The position numbers and the translations under genes are program-made. Below are positions 37,147 through 47,861 of a stretch of 64,000 bases of DNA, in pieces (position 1 is the stretch's first letter; each line of letters starts with the position of its first letter). The notes beneath the pieces were generated by a model, which did no database searches, was not told the DNA's origin, and saw nothing but the letters and a program-made list of their open reading frames with translations. The stretch comes from Glandiceps talaboti. Lineage: Eukaryota; Hemichordata; Enteropneusta; Spengelidae. The DNA lies in NCBI RefSeq assembly GCF_964340395.1, contig NC_135561.1, positions 18,034,240 to 18,098,239 on the forward strand. The letters are read 5' to 3'.

Positions 37147-37431
37147 AGAAATGATAAAGTTTGAAGTTTAAAGTTTATTTATATTTTAAAGCGATTTTTC
37201 TATTTATTAATGTTCGAAAGCGCTGTACAAACAATCAAACAAATTGAGCTAAAAACAACAAACTGGTTACAATAATAACAAAAAGGCTAAATGACAACTT
37301 AGTAAAACGCACATGGTAATACATCAATACAGTTTATAATATTGGCTAAACAGATGAGATTTTAGTTCATGTTTAAAACATTCAACATCAGCAATCCCCT
37401 TTAGTTCTCCAGGAATTGAGTTGATCGCGGT
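37147..37431 (-). pseudogene. non-LTR retrotransposon 3' end: reverse transcriptase tail and 3' UTR
   Basis: On the reverse strand 37322-37425 encodes NSIPGELKGIADVE, then CFKHELKSHLF, then SQYYKLY and a TGA stop. This matches the C-terminus of CR1/L2-type reverse transcriptases, W-N-x-(I/L)-P-x-x-(L/I)-K followed by F-K-x-x-L-K-x-H-L. The UTR runs toward lower coordinates and ends in a segment with GCGATTTTTCT...TTCGAAAGCGCTGTACAA and a short AAACTTT-type tail. The coding part stops abruptly at the left end of the inverted-repeat element at 37432, where the W-N codons should be. The rest of the protein is missing. Confidence 0.68.
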
Positions 37432-37804
37432 GTGACCTTGGTATTTCACTCATGGGACATGTTTTAAAACACAAAGATAGACACAGTTCAACTCTGCACT
37501 ATCACTAAAATAGAAACAACACACACAGCAAGATCCTTTTCCCGTGGCATTGAACGGTTATACAGTATTGCTATTCTTTCACAGTGCTGTAGAAACAGGA
37601 CTCCTGCCGAAATAAGTACACATGGACTTAATGGTTCTAATGAATAATGGCTTCAATGTTTTACTTTCCAACTGGAAATCAACAAGGTATCTCATCTACT
37701 TCTACATCCCAACTCTGCGCGGCAACTATATGTATCTTTTGCATTTGAAGTTGTCTGAGTGTGTGTAAAACTGTCATGTCAAATGAGTGGAACACCAAGG
37801 CAAC
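37432..37804 (+). mobile_element. MITE-like element family M1, copy 1
   Basis: About 373 bp bounded by CCTTGGTATTTCACTCATG and the complementary GAGTGGAACACCAAGG, that is, inverted ends of about 20 bp. The interior shares ACACAAAGATAGACA, ACACACAGCA, ATTGCTATTCTTTCACAGTG, TTAATGG, AATGGCTTCAAT, CTTCTACATCCC, TGCG/CGGCA and TCTGAGTGTGTGTAAA with copy 3. No transposase is encoded. It sits exactly at the break in the reverse-transcriptase tail. Confidence 0.8.
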
Positions 37805-40800
37805 ACTGTTTGAACTGTTAAATATATTTTACCCAATATCCAGTGATTACATTGTTAACTGTTAACCTTGCGCATAAAAGTACACTTTCTCAATGCCTAA
37901 AGATTACTTTTAAGCAAACAAAAAAATGTCAAAATATCTTAGAAACACGAAGGGGTAACATACAAGACGGATATTGAACGCAGTGGGTTATCGCATACTA
38001 TTATATTACCAATGACGTAAGTTGCTATAAAAGGGTGAATGTACATTAAAGGGAATGGTGCTTATTTGACATCATACGAGTCCTTCAAAGCTTTTTAACA
38101 AACTGGCCATAAGAAAGCTTGCTCAAAGTCCTTTACATAGAGATAAGAAAACAGGATGTACTGACCCTATCTATCATTCTTGATTTAAAAATAGGTTGGT
38201 TCAAAAGATGTGCCGAGCGTATGCCATTAGGAGTATTAACGGAAGTCTTGCACCTTACATTTCTAGGGGCAACCAAACGTTAAATAACTCACGAATTAAA
38301 GTATATCAAATGTATTCAGACTATTTCAAAGTGGTCGCTTTAACCAGACAAAGATTAATGTTATTATTGATTGAACTAAATATGCAGACATTAGTAGAAT
38401 CGTTTACCGAGACATGATATAAATTTGTCTCGCGACACAGTCGGATGATATTGAAATGGAGAGGTTTTTAGTGCTTGTGATATGCAACCACCGGACGTGA
38501 CGACGAATTTCCCGTCTTATCGAAGCCTCGATGCTGACAGTATATTGGTAACTTCTCACGTATGCCTTTCTATGCCGCGCTGTAATACTTATTCACCCCG
38601 AATGACTAGCTCTTCAAAAGGATACGACGAATCTAATGATGGAAAGAAGTCGCTGCTAACCCTTCACATATGAAACTTCAATTGCATGCTTCCTCTCATA
38701 AAGTTGACAATTCCGAAATGCAATTTCATCTATTACATCCTTAATTATACTCAACAACTATACGTACATGGTTACACATTGTGCATACAAATACTGACTA
38801 ATTCTGTTGAATAAATATTTCCCATGCACTTTTCAATAATGATGCAAATTATATATTTAAACAGCCACAATTCTACAGACGAATCTAAGCAATTTACAGT
38901 AGTTCGTGAAGTCACATTAGAAATACTATTTACTTAAATTGGTTATTTGCTTTTCCTCTTGACCTCTCTCTTTCATTCGTATTAGAATCCAGCTATTCGT
39001 AACATAACAGAACGAGATACGATCTTCATTTGTGAATAACCTACATTTAACTTACTTTTCATTTCACAGGAGATTACATCTGACGTCTTAAAAGTTAGTG
39101 AAGTGGACTAGAAGATATGCTAACCAAAATGACCATGTATAAACTCATTCATTATCAAGATTTCAGACTGCATTACAACGTTGAGAGTACAAGGTTTCCA
39201 TTCTAATTCAGTTCCTTAACCATGAAGTCTATTTGCAGATTGTTCAATGTTCTGTAGGGGGTCTTTTAAGTAGGTCATCAAACGTGGCACATGTTATGTC
39301 GACGAAATACAGAAACAGAAATGTTAACGTCCATGTCTTTAGTCGGGTTTATGATGTGCATAGGACACGTTAAAGTGATACTAAAATGTTAATAACTCAA
39401 TTGTAAACTATCGCAGATCTTAAAGTACCCGGAGAACGAAGTGTGAAGCGTTTTCACTGTCGGTGAGTTTTGAAAGACAAAATACCAACTGGTTAGCTAC
39501 AATGAGTGAGTGTCCTTCTATTTTTTGGTGAAGGCGTTTTGTTAAAGATTTACTAAGACGCACATATTATGAAAAAGGTAGATTAACAGATAAAAATTAG
39601 CATGCCCGGCCCACATCAAGGCACTCATATCACTACCATACGAGTGCTGTTGGTTTCTAATGTTGGAACATCGTCCGGGGAAAAAATGTCACGTGTTTGA
39701 GTTGGCTAGACATGGATGTAAACTGGTTAAGTCTTTCATACTTTCCATAAATTTTATTTCTGGGGAAAGGGTACTGAATTTCATCAACAATGTAAACAAC
39801 ACTAGAACTGAATTATCTGTTTGTGATTTAATTGTTGGAATTGATAATGTATAGATAGCTGTGTAAATCAAATCATTGTGATTGTAATGTTTTCAATTTG
39901 TAAATCGTGGTTTGTCTGTCAGGACAGCGATGTACCTACTTTTGAGAGATTTTGTATTTTTCTTCTCTTTAGAGTTAATGAAAAAAAAATCGAAATTGAA
40001 GGCCAATTAATGTAAATGTTAGAAAGAAATAGAAAGACTTTGTACACTAAATTTGTAATTTAACCGAATTGAATAAAAAGATTGTTAACAGGAAAAAACC
40101 GTCTTCCATACTATGTATATATCTCTCCAGGTATTAGTATTAAGATTTATGAATAGAAAACTATGCCATAAATTTCAAATGATTAATGTACTTAACATCA
40201 AATGTCAAATTTGAATAATTATCAAAACAATCAAAAATAAAACGATGGTTCAAAAGGCAGAAATGGTTTGCCTATTTTATTTCAACATATTTCGCCGCAC
40301 CCTAGGTTATCACCACTCCTTTCTTTGGCAGAATACTTCCGGGTTCCCACAAATATCAAAACATAAGCAAACGCATAGACTGCTGAGACAAAATATATGG
40401 TCTACAGTCCCCGAAGCGTTTACCCTCCTGTATATATTGTCTGTTCTAATGTCTACCCAGGTTTTGAATAATAATAGAAGGCGTCAATTTAACTAGATAT
40501 ATATGTTTATACGTTAAATGTATCTGAACTTTCTTAGCTGTAAATATAAACCAATCATAATGGTTGTTTAAAAAAAAAATAATAATAATAACAGGTGGCA
40601 GAAATTAGGAAAGAAAATTACGAAAAATCAGTACACAAAACTACTGTACCATTAATGTATAAAAATATATAAATACTTTGTACTTTACTGCTTGGGTAAT
40701 TCTTCATTTCAACCTGGGTCCTCAGTTCATTCTTCAGGGAAGTGAAGTAACATTGTTTACACATGCCTGACGTCAAAATGTTGAAAAGAGCTGAAAGCTA

Positions 40801-41996
40801 ACCAGGATTAGCCAAGCATTCTGACAGTACAAAGTTTAATTTATTTGTAATTGGTCACCAGTACTCATGAGTCTTCATCATAATATAGGTTAAGAGTGTG
40901 TTATGCTTTATTTCAGGCGGAAAATCAGCAAATGTGGTGAATATTCATCAGATTGATAATACACAATGTTCAAAAAATAATGAAATTAACAGTTTCAATA
41001 TTGATAATTGTGGGTATATGACTGTAAATGTTGCAAAACAAAGTTCTGTAACGTCGAAATCGAAGTGCTAGCACAGGACTCACAGAGGAATGAAAGAAAC
41101 TATCTTGGCATGATACATGTTACAAAGTAATCAATACGGGACAACACTGCAAAATGTCAATACTGAAGCTTTTCGTGAGCAAACATTGAAACATGATGCA
41201 TGCATTAGAACCTCATAAGTAACTACCAGCGATCAATTTTCCGATTCCAATCACAAAGCATCACCATGATTCGACAAAAGGTTTCCTATATCAAATTGTT
41301 TCAATATGAGAATTGAAAGAAGAAAACATATTAATGGAGTGGGTAGAGGTGATGCAAACCTCAGATTAAAACATAACGTATGCAGCCGACAACAAAGTAC
41401 TGAATCTATTTAAAGGTGTCAGGAAAATGGTTTGATGCCTAAAGGACAAGGAAACACGTACAAAGGAATACAGTACTTTCATTGAGCTGTGAATTAAGTA
41501 TACACCTGGCATATACACCACAATAAGAGACGTTAGCTGTGATACGCTGAAATGTACTGATATGCAAATCCTTTGTCTCCCATACGCTATATGGTAGAAT
41601 GTGCTTGATGTTACTGCCAGATGTAAATATCATGGGGACCTCCTGCTGAGTAAATTTATTCATTTCTACAAGACAGCATGTTTACGGCAGGCAATTCTGA
41701 TGTCGCATGCGGTATATACCTTTGAACTGAGAAAATCGGAAAGCTTCTACTAAAAGTGCCTACGGCCTTATTTGTACAATATGCGTGCCGTTGGCTTGGA
41801 TTTCAAGGACAATGATAAAAGAACACAAATTAATGTTAGCCCGAAATAATAAGTACGGAAAGCTATCGGAATTGGCTAGAACGGTATACGGTAGGTAGTA
41901 AGTCCTATTAATATGTTCTAGGCAGAACTAAGACAGGGGATTAATTTTTATCGCAGGCACTCCGATGGCATGGTGACGTCCATATTAAACACGGTA

Positions 41997-41997
<1 letters not shown>
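37805..41997. other. 4.2 kb AT-rich DNA without a recognisable gene
   Basis: Open frames of 60-83 codons at 38196-38417, 38482-38673, 39660-39854, 40245-40496 and 41439-41663 have no motif I recognise. A perfect TGACGTCA word occurs at 40768-40775. No tandem arrays were found. Confidence 0.4.
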
Positions 41998-42027
<30 letters not shown>

Positions 42028-42402
42028 TACATACATACATACACACACATATACACACATACATACATACATACATACATACATACATACATACACACAT
42101 ACACATACATACATACATACATACATACATACACATACATGCACACATATACACATACACACACATACATACATACATACATGCATGCATGCATGCATGC
42201 ATGCATGCATACATACTACATACATACATACACACACACAACACCACCACACACACACACATACACACACATACATACATACATACATACATACATACAT
42301 ACATACATACATAGACACACATACACACACATACATACATACATACATACATACATACATACATACATACATACATACATACATACATACATACATACAT
42401 AG
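41998..42402. repeat. compound CATA/CACA/CATG microsatellite, about 400 bp
   Basis: A CA tract is followed by CATA tetramers interrupted by CACA, GCATGCAT and a CACCACCAC block, ending in a long pure CATA run. Six long frames on both strands (73-151 codons, Y-V-C-M or Y-I-H-T repeats) are artefacts of it. Confidence 0.98.
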
Positions 42403-43010
42403 AATATTATAGAAAAGGCCTTCCTTAGGAGGAAAGACAGTCTGTACAGGCCAAGCTAGTTATGTATGATCCATTTATTTAATCTTTGACTTCTTTATTG
42501 TATTTATTTATTTCACACTCTGTAATTTTCTTTAAGTTCTTGTTTAAAGTGACATATAAGTCCATTGGGCTGGGAGGTTTAATTTTCACATTCTTGAAAG
42601 ATTGTTTAGAAATGTAACTTTACATTATGTAAGACCTCGTGTCACTATAATAAACTAATTTACTAATTACTATAGACACAACAAACATTCATGAACACGA
42701 AAATTTGTGTTTAATCAATTCCCCATTAAACTTACAGATGTACACGGTTAACTGATTACATACATTCTGACGGACAGGGTCATTACTTCTGCCTTGCTAC
42801 ATTTCACTGTCATTTAAAATACTCCTTGACATGTCAATCTAATTGTAATTACCCCTCGCTAGGTCAAATTGTTTTCCAATAACCCCCTCTCCATGTCTTT
42901 AAGCCTCCTCCCCAACTCACATAATTAATGCTGGTGCTATTTCCACTATGTCTATTGTCAAGCCATATTCAAAATACTTGGTTTCAACTATCCTCCACTT
43001 ACTTAATTAC
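42403..43010. other. AT-rich spacer between two CATA microsatellites
   Basis: No gene or repeat was recognised. Confidence 0.45.
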
Positions 43011-43107
43011 TTATACATACATACATACATACATACATACATACATACACACACACATACATACATACATACATACATACATACATACATACATACATAC
43101 ATACGCA
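43011..43107. repeat. (CATA)n microsatellite
   Basis: About 24 CATA units with one CACACACA interruption; ends in a CGCATGC word. Confidence 0.97.
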
Positions 43108-43849
43108 TGCCAACCAATGCTTGCTATTTCTACTATTTCTCTTGTTGCGCAATTCATATTTGACATACACCCACGTCAATCTAATTCCAAATACTCATTT
43201 CTAGACCAGTCTCATCTACTACCCGCCATGTCAATTATCGTTGGAAAAAGCGATTATGATTGCTTCCTACAACTATAATATATTCACAATAAAAAATATT
43301 GTACACAATTGAAAAGACATTTAACGTCGATATGGTAAACGATCAGACGTACGATTTAAAGAGTAACAATTCATATATGCTGCCATCATACAGATGTGTT
43401 GCCAGTGCCTCTAGCTATAAATAATCCCATTCCAGATATTCAATTCTAGTTATAGCGCGTTATGAATTTGACAAATTTACGAGCAAAAATTGGAAATCTG
43501 GTATCACCTATTAAGTTCTGTTTTGTTGTCACGACTGCACCATTAAGATAATGCCGTGACTATCATTTTAATACGTATTATGATTTTCCATCATTTCTAA
43601 ATATGAAAATAGAAGTCTTATCATTGACGTCACTCACATTAGTACTGCCTTCAATATACAATATCAAATACACAAACTAAAGGCACTTTTTGTGTAATAG
43701 TGAACATTCGTAGGTCTATCCAATGGTTTATGTTTGTGTGTGTATTTCAATATACGATAAATAAATCATACCGGCACACTTAATAAAATAAATTATATGG
43801 TTAGCGATTTTTTAAAGTGTGTTCGATACAAGAAGTGTAGGAAGACTCA

Positions 43850-44225
43850 CCCGATGTCGAGATTGAACAGTCGTCCAACTAAGACTTCAGCGAATCAAGT
43901 CGACAAAGTGAGTCGTCGGGAGTAGGTAGGGAATCCAACAAGCTGCGCCAGCTATTCTACGATTACTCGCCAACAAATCAATTGGCTATGTCCTTATTTA
44001 ATTCCGAATCCCCCAGGACACGTTAACGCGGTTTCACATCGATATTGACACTAGCATACGTCAAAGCGAGTGCTTGCTAACAGTTACTCCGGTTTACCTT
44101 CACTGTTTTCAGTTACCAACGACACTGCATAAAGAGTCTTTCTACCTCTACGTGCGATATTTGTCTTTGAACTTAGGGGACTAGACTACTACGTATATCG
44201 TGTCCAGAATAATAAGACACACATG
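43850..44225. promoter_or_regulatory. CpG-dense patch with outward-facing splice-donor-like sites; candidate promoter/first exon(s)
   Basis: About 375 bp with near-balanced base composition and, by my count, roughly 25 CpG dinucleotides, clearly unlike the AT-rich flanks. At its right edge the forward strand reads ACACATG/GTAAGC, a donor-like site just after an ATG at 44223. At its left edge the reverse strand reads CATCGG/GTGAGT, a strong donor consensus. A CCAAT word (reverse strand, about 43979-43985) lies near the middle. Two divergent 5' exons from one bidirectional promoter would produce this picture. No long open frame is present, so any exon would be mostly untranslated. Evidence is positional and compositional only. 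Confidence 0.3.
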
Positions 44226-44466
44226 GTAAGCAATATTTAGTATTTTCAGATTATTTTATGTACATTTGAGTAAGAATTCTTTATTTAGTATTATGAATTC
44301 GAGTTTTGCTTAACGTTTGGATTTTGGAGTTTGGATTATTGTTATTTTTTTAATATACTGCCTTTTATTTTCTCTCTAGTTATAACATCTCATTCGGGCA
44401 ATCCAATGTTTATATTAAGGATAGTTAGTGGGTAAAGCTATCTGCATTCCTCGATTGTTTACCGAG

Positions 44467-44480
44467 CCCCCCCCCCCCCC
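44467..44480. repeat. C14 homopolymer tract
   Basis: Fourteen consecutive C residues in AT-rich surroundings. Confidence 0.97.
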
Positions 44481-44629
44481 ATCCAAATTACGGTACAAGA
44501 TATGGTAATCTAGTCAGGTTCTATCAGACTTCCCCTCTGTGTTTACGGGTATTCTTAATCTAACTCAGATATTCAAAAGTTTGAATCCGTTCGGTACTAC
44601 GTAATAGTGTGCAATGGTTCACCGATTCA

Positions 44630-44633
<4 letters not shown>

Positions 44634-44699
<66 letters not shown>
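44634..44699. repeat. (TA)n microsatellite
   Basis: About 33 TA units, uninterrupted. Confidence 0.97.
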
Positions 44700-44703
<4 letters not shown>

Positions 44704-45735
44704 AACATATTTATGATATTATGATTACATAGTTATGTTTGTTTATATCCAGTATATTCAGTACACACCTACGTTATCTAACTTGTACTATAATACGTAA
44801 CCAGCTCACTGATTCTGAAACACCAATTTTGTGCACGACTTGCGCCAACATGGATACACTTGTACTCTCTCATACAGGTTAATACATTTAGTATTATACG
44901 TCTCTTTCGGAGAGTTCAAAATGTCACAAAACATCGCCCTCTTTGTGAAATCGTTCCTGTCAACCTCATACTTCTATTTCCGTTCTTGCATTTAACCAGT
45001 TCACTGATCTATTGCAAGTCTTGGTAATGTCCCTCAGGAGATATTACAATTTGTGGTCTATGTGTTGACTGAGAGCTGCTACTACTTCTGGTTTCCTATA
45101 TACAGTAAATGTTGCATCCTGCACTTTGTAGAGTGGTTCACACATCCGTTCGTACCAATTCAACATTTACTATTATACCAGGACATTATCTACTTCATGT
45201 AATAGGGTATAGATTTATGTCATGGTTAATGGGTGTCATCTAAACAAGGTGACCATCTTTCAACGACCCAGTCTTTGAATAACATACGTTAATCACTGTT
45301 CTGTTCTTTGGCATAAAAGAGCATTAGATAGTTATTTTTGTAACACGATTACATTCGTTCTAGTAAGAAATACCATTGGTGGTTTTCCTTTTTAGCAAAA
45401 TCGAACAGGCTGGAGGCAGTCGGGCAGTAAATTTTGACATTGAGATTGATTTTAGAAAACCGCATAATACTGATCACTACATTTACCCAAACTAACTTCA
45501 TGTTGTATTTTTTATTTTGGCTTATATTTCTACCCCCCTCCCCGCAACCCTCCCTTCGAGTCAGTTGGAAAGTTTTACCATTTCTCCCGACAGCATATCA
45601 TTTATTATGACCCCAATCAGGATGATATGAGAATCATAATATCTGAAATCTCAGACCACCATATACTAGTATACTACAGCTGCCTATGGCTAAGCTCTCG
45701 TCTTGTGTAATGTGTAATAGCATGGTGTATATCTA
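44700..45735. other. AT-rich DNA, nothing recognised
   Basis: No coding frame, tandem repeat or transposon motif was recognised. Confidence 0.4.
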
Positions 45736-45824
45736 AGATTAAAGGCTGGGGTATCAATCCCAGGATCTCGCATTAGTGACAATGAGTTACAGAAGTATAA
45801 CACTAAATTAGTGGTCATTGAGAC
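45736..45824 (-). mobile_element. tRNA-derived SINE head remnant
   Basis: On the reverse strand TAATTTAGTGTTATACTTCT resembles a RNA polymerase III box A with a shifted D-loop, followed by GTAACTC, an anticodon-arm-like GTCACTAATGCGAG, and CCTGGGATTGATACCCCAG, a T-arm stem (CCTGGG/CCCAG) with a box B-like loop. Box A and box B are spaced about as in tRNAs. The loop lacks the canonical GTTCGA, so the promoter is probably dead. A 65-codon open frame covers it by chance. A decayed tRNA pseudogene is the alternative. Confidence 0.45.
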
Positions 45825-45956
45825 TGAAACTTGGTGAGATGTTTCTAGAAGTGTTATTATGCAGATTTTCTTCAAATATTTTGACACAACTGGCCCTAGC
45901 TATATTTTGGTCAAATAACAACATCATCTGGGAGGCAAGTGAGTAAAATTCAACTG

Positions 45957-46625
45957 ACCCTAGCAACCGTGATCATGCCTGTAGCAACAGCCAAAACGGT
46001 CTTGTATTTCACAAAGATAACAACAAGGATTAATAGACAATTGAATAACCATTCAAAAAATGTATGTAAATTTGCCTAGCAACAAGACCACGTCCATAGC
46101 AACAGCCAAATAATCACGTACATTGCAAAGATAACAACAGGAATAAAAAGACAAGCGAATAAACATTCACATTTTACAAATGTATGCAAATGTGCCTAGC
46201 AACAAGACCACGCCCATAGCAACAACCAAATGATCACATCTTTTGCGAAGATAACGGGGATTAATAGACAATTGAATAAACATTAAAAAAAATGTATGTA
46301 AATTTGCCTAGCAACATGACCACGCCTATAGCAACAGCCAAATAATCACGTCTCTTGCAAAGATAACAACAGGAATTGAAAGACAAATGAATAAACATTC
46401 AAAAAATGTATGCAAATGTGCCTAGCAACAAGACCACGCCAATAGCAACAGCCTGAGATCACGTATATTGCAAAAATAATATCAGGAATTCATACACAAG
46501 TGAACAAAAACATACAAAAATGTATGCTAATATATCTAACAACATGACCACGCCCATAGCAATAGCCAAATGATCGCGTATATCGCAAAGCTAGCAATTG
46601 GATAGGCAACTGGATAGTCATTCAG
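45957..46625. repeat. ~116-bp tandem array, about 5.7 copies, with GTTGCTATGG half-sites
   Basis: Unit starts (CCTAGCAAC) are at 45959, 46075, 46195, 46307, 46421 and 46535, giving periods of 116, 120, 112, 114 and 114 bp. Each unit contains CCTAGCAACA, GACCACGCCCATAGCAACAG, an AATNATCACGT word, AAAGATAACAACAGG and AATGTATGYAAAT. On the reverse strand the first part reads GTTGCTATGGGCGTGGTC then TTGTTGCTAGG: two RFX/X-box-type half-sites in direct orientation around a GGGCGTGG box. The length is typical of an amplified piece of a mobile element. Confidence 0.9.
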
Positions 46626-47170
46626 CAAATGAACACCTATGGCTAGCATGGACTAGCATATGGATAAACATTTTTAAAAAGTGCACAGTTGTGCTACAAC
46701 GCCATTGGCGGTATTTTTTCTATAGCTCTGCTAGACAACTGTTTTTCACTCAATTTATTTCTAAGTAGGCCTTTAAACTAGTTGTCAGAGACTAGTGAAA
46801 CACCCAGCATATCAAATTAGGTCGTGTGTACTGTTGAAATGTTTTCATTCTGAGGACAAATATTTCTCAAGCAGTTTCAACACATGGTCTGAGGATATTG
46901 TCATATGAACGAATTAAATGTATAATTCATATAGCGGAAATAGAACTAGGTTAACTAGATGGAAGGCTAGTAATTGATGGATTGTCCATATCTTTATACA
47001 ATATCTTTACCACCCTGATATCGATCAAAGTCGATGAAGAAAGCGAAATTAGTCTGTGTATACATTATTATTATTCTTAACATTGGCAACGAATGATGTC
47101 TAGTGAGATACTGGATTTGTTGTATATATTGATCAATACACTGTATGATTGATATGGGTCTGGCCTATTT
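46626..47170. other. AT-rich DNA, nothing recognised
   Basis: No gene or array was found; unit fragments of the preceding array fade out within about 60 bp. Confidence 0.4.
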
Positions 47171-47380
47171 TTCAGAAAGTGTACAGTTACGACGCAAAGT
47201 GGAACTATAAAATAAAATAAAATACATGGTAATTATCACATTTCTGAGATATATTAATTGTATATATCCATAAAAAAGACTCTAGTACTCTTTACATTTC
47301 ATAATATACAACTATATTACGTATTTCTAAGGGCGTGATTTTTCGAAACTTTAGTTACAACGCAACGTGGAACTACATAA
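47171..47380. repeat. pair of diverged ~45-bp direct repeats
   Basis: 47165-47205 and 47340-47382 share ATTTTTCNGAAA, then AGTTACRACGCAAMGTGGAA and CTA. They lie about 175 bp apart and may be the edges of a small element or a deletion product. Confidence 0.5.
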
Positions 47381-47844
47381 CGTTCAATAACACAGTAAAT
47401 AGTTCATCTGGGTAACTGTTTCGAAAGTATTGTAATGGAGTGTTGAAAATCTTTAAAAATAGTTCATTGCTAACAAAGTATTCGTATGCAACTTACCACG
47501 ATTGTTACATGTAGAAAATATCGATTTCCAAAACGAAAAGTTCACTGGGAATCCCTGGTAAAAAGACTATCCGCTTTTTTACAATCCTGTATGCATGGTA
47601 TAGTCACTTCTGCAATCCAACAGTGCTGCAAGTTCTTTGCACTGGTCTGCTGGCAGGTTTTTACATTTCTAGATTTAAACGCGTTGTAGAGATAGGTTTT
47701 AAATAAAAGGTGTCAGGTTTATCAGGACACTGGCACGGTTTCGGTAATCACAGAGTGTACTTTGCCAGTACAGAGGTCTGATCCACGATACTATATATAA
47801 AAATAAACTACCTTGAATGCTGAGGTATTTCCCACATTACAAAA

Positions 47845-47861
47845 CATCGCCCGCGGCGATG
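47845..47861. repeat. GC-rich hairpin CATCGCC-CGC-GGCGATG
   Basis: A perfect 7-bp stem with a 3-base loop, unusually GC-rich for the surroundings. Confidence 0.8.

Noticed and set aside
39660-39854. 64-codon frame as a retrotransposon tail
   Set aside because: A loosely similar hydrophobic pattern was noticed but none of the W-N-x-L-P or F-K..L residues is present, and an opposing frame overlaps it.
41941-42412. Six long open frames on both strands
   Set aside because: They all translate the CATA/CACA microsatellite; simultaneous openness on both strands is an artefact of composition.
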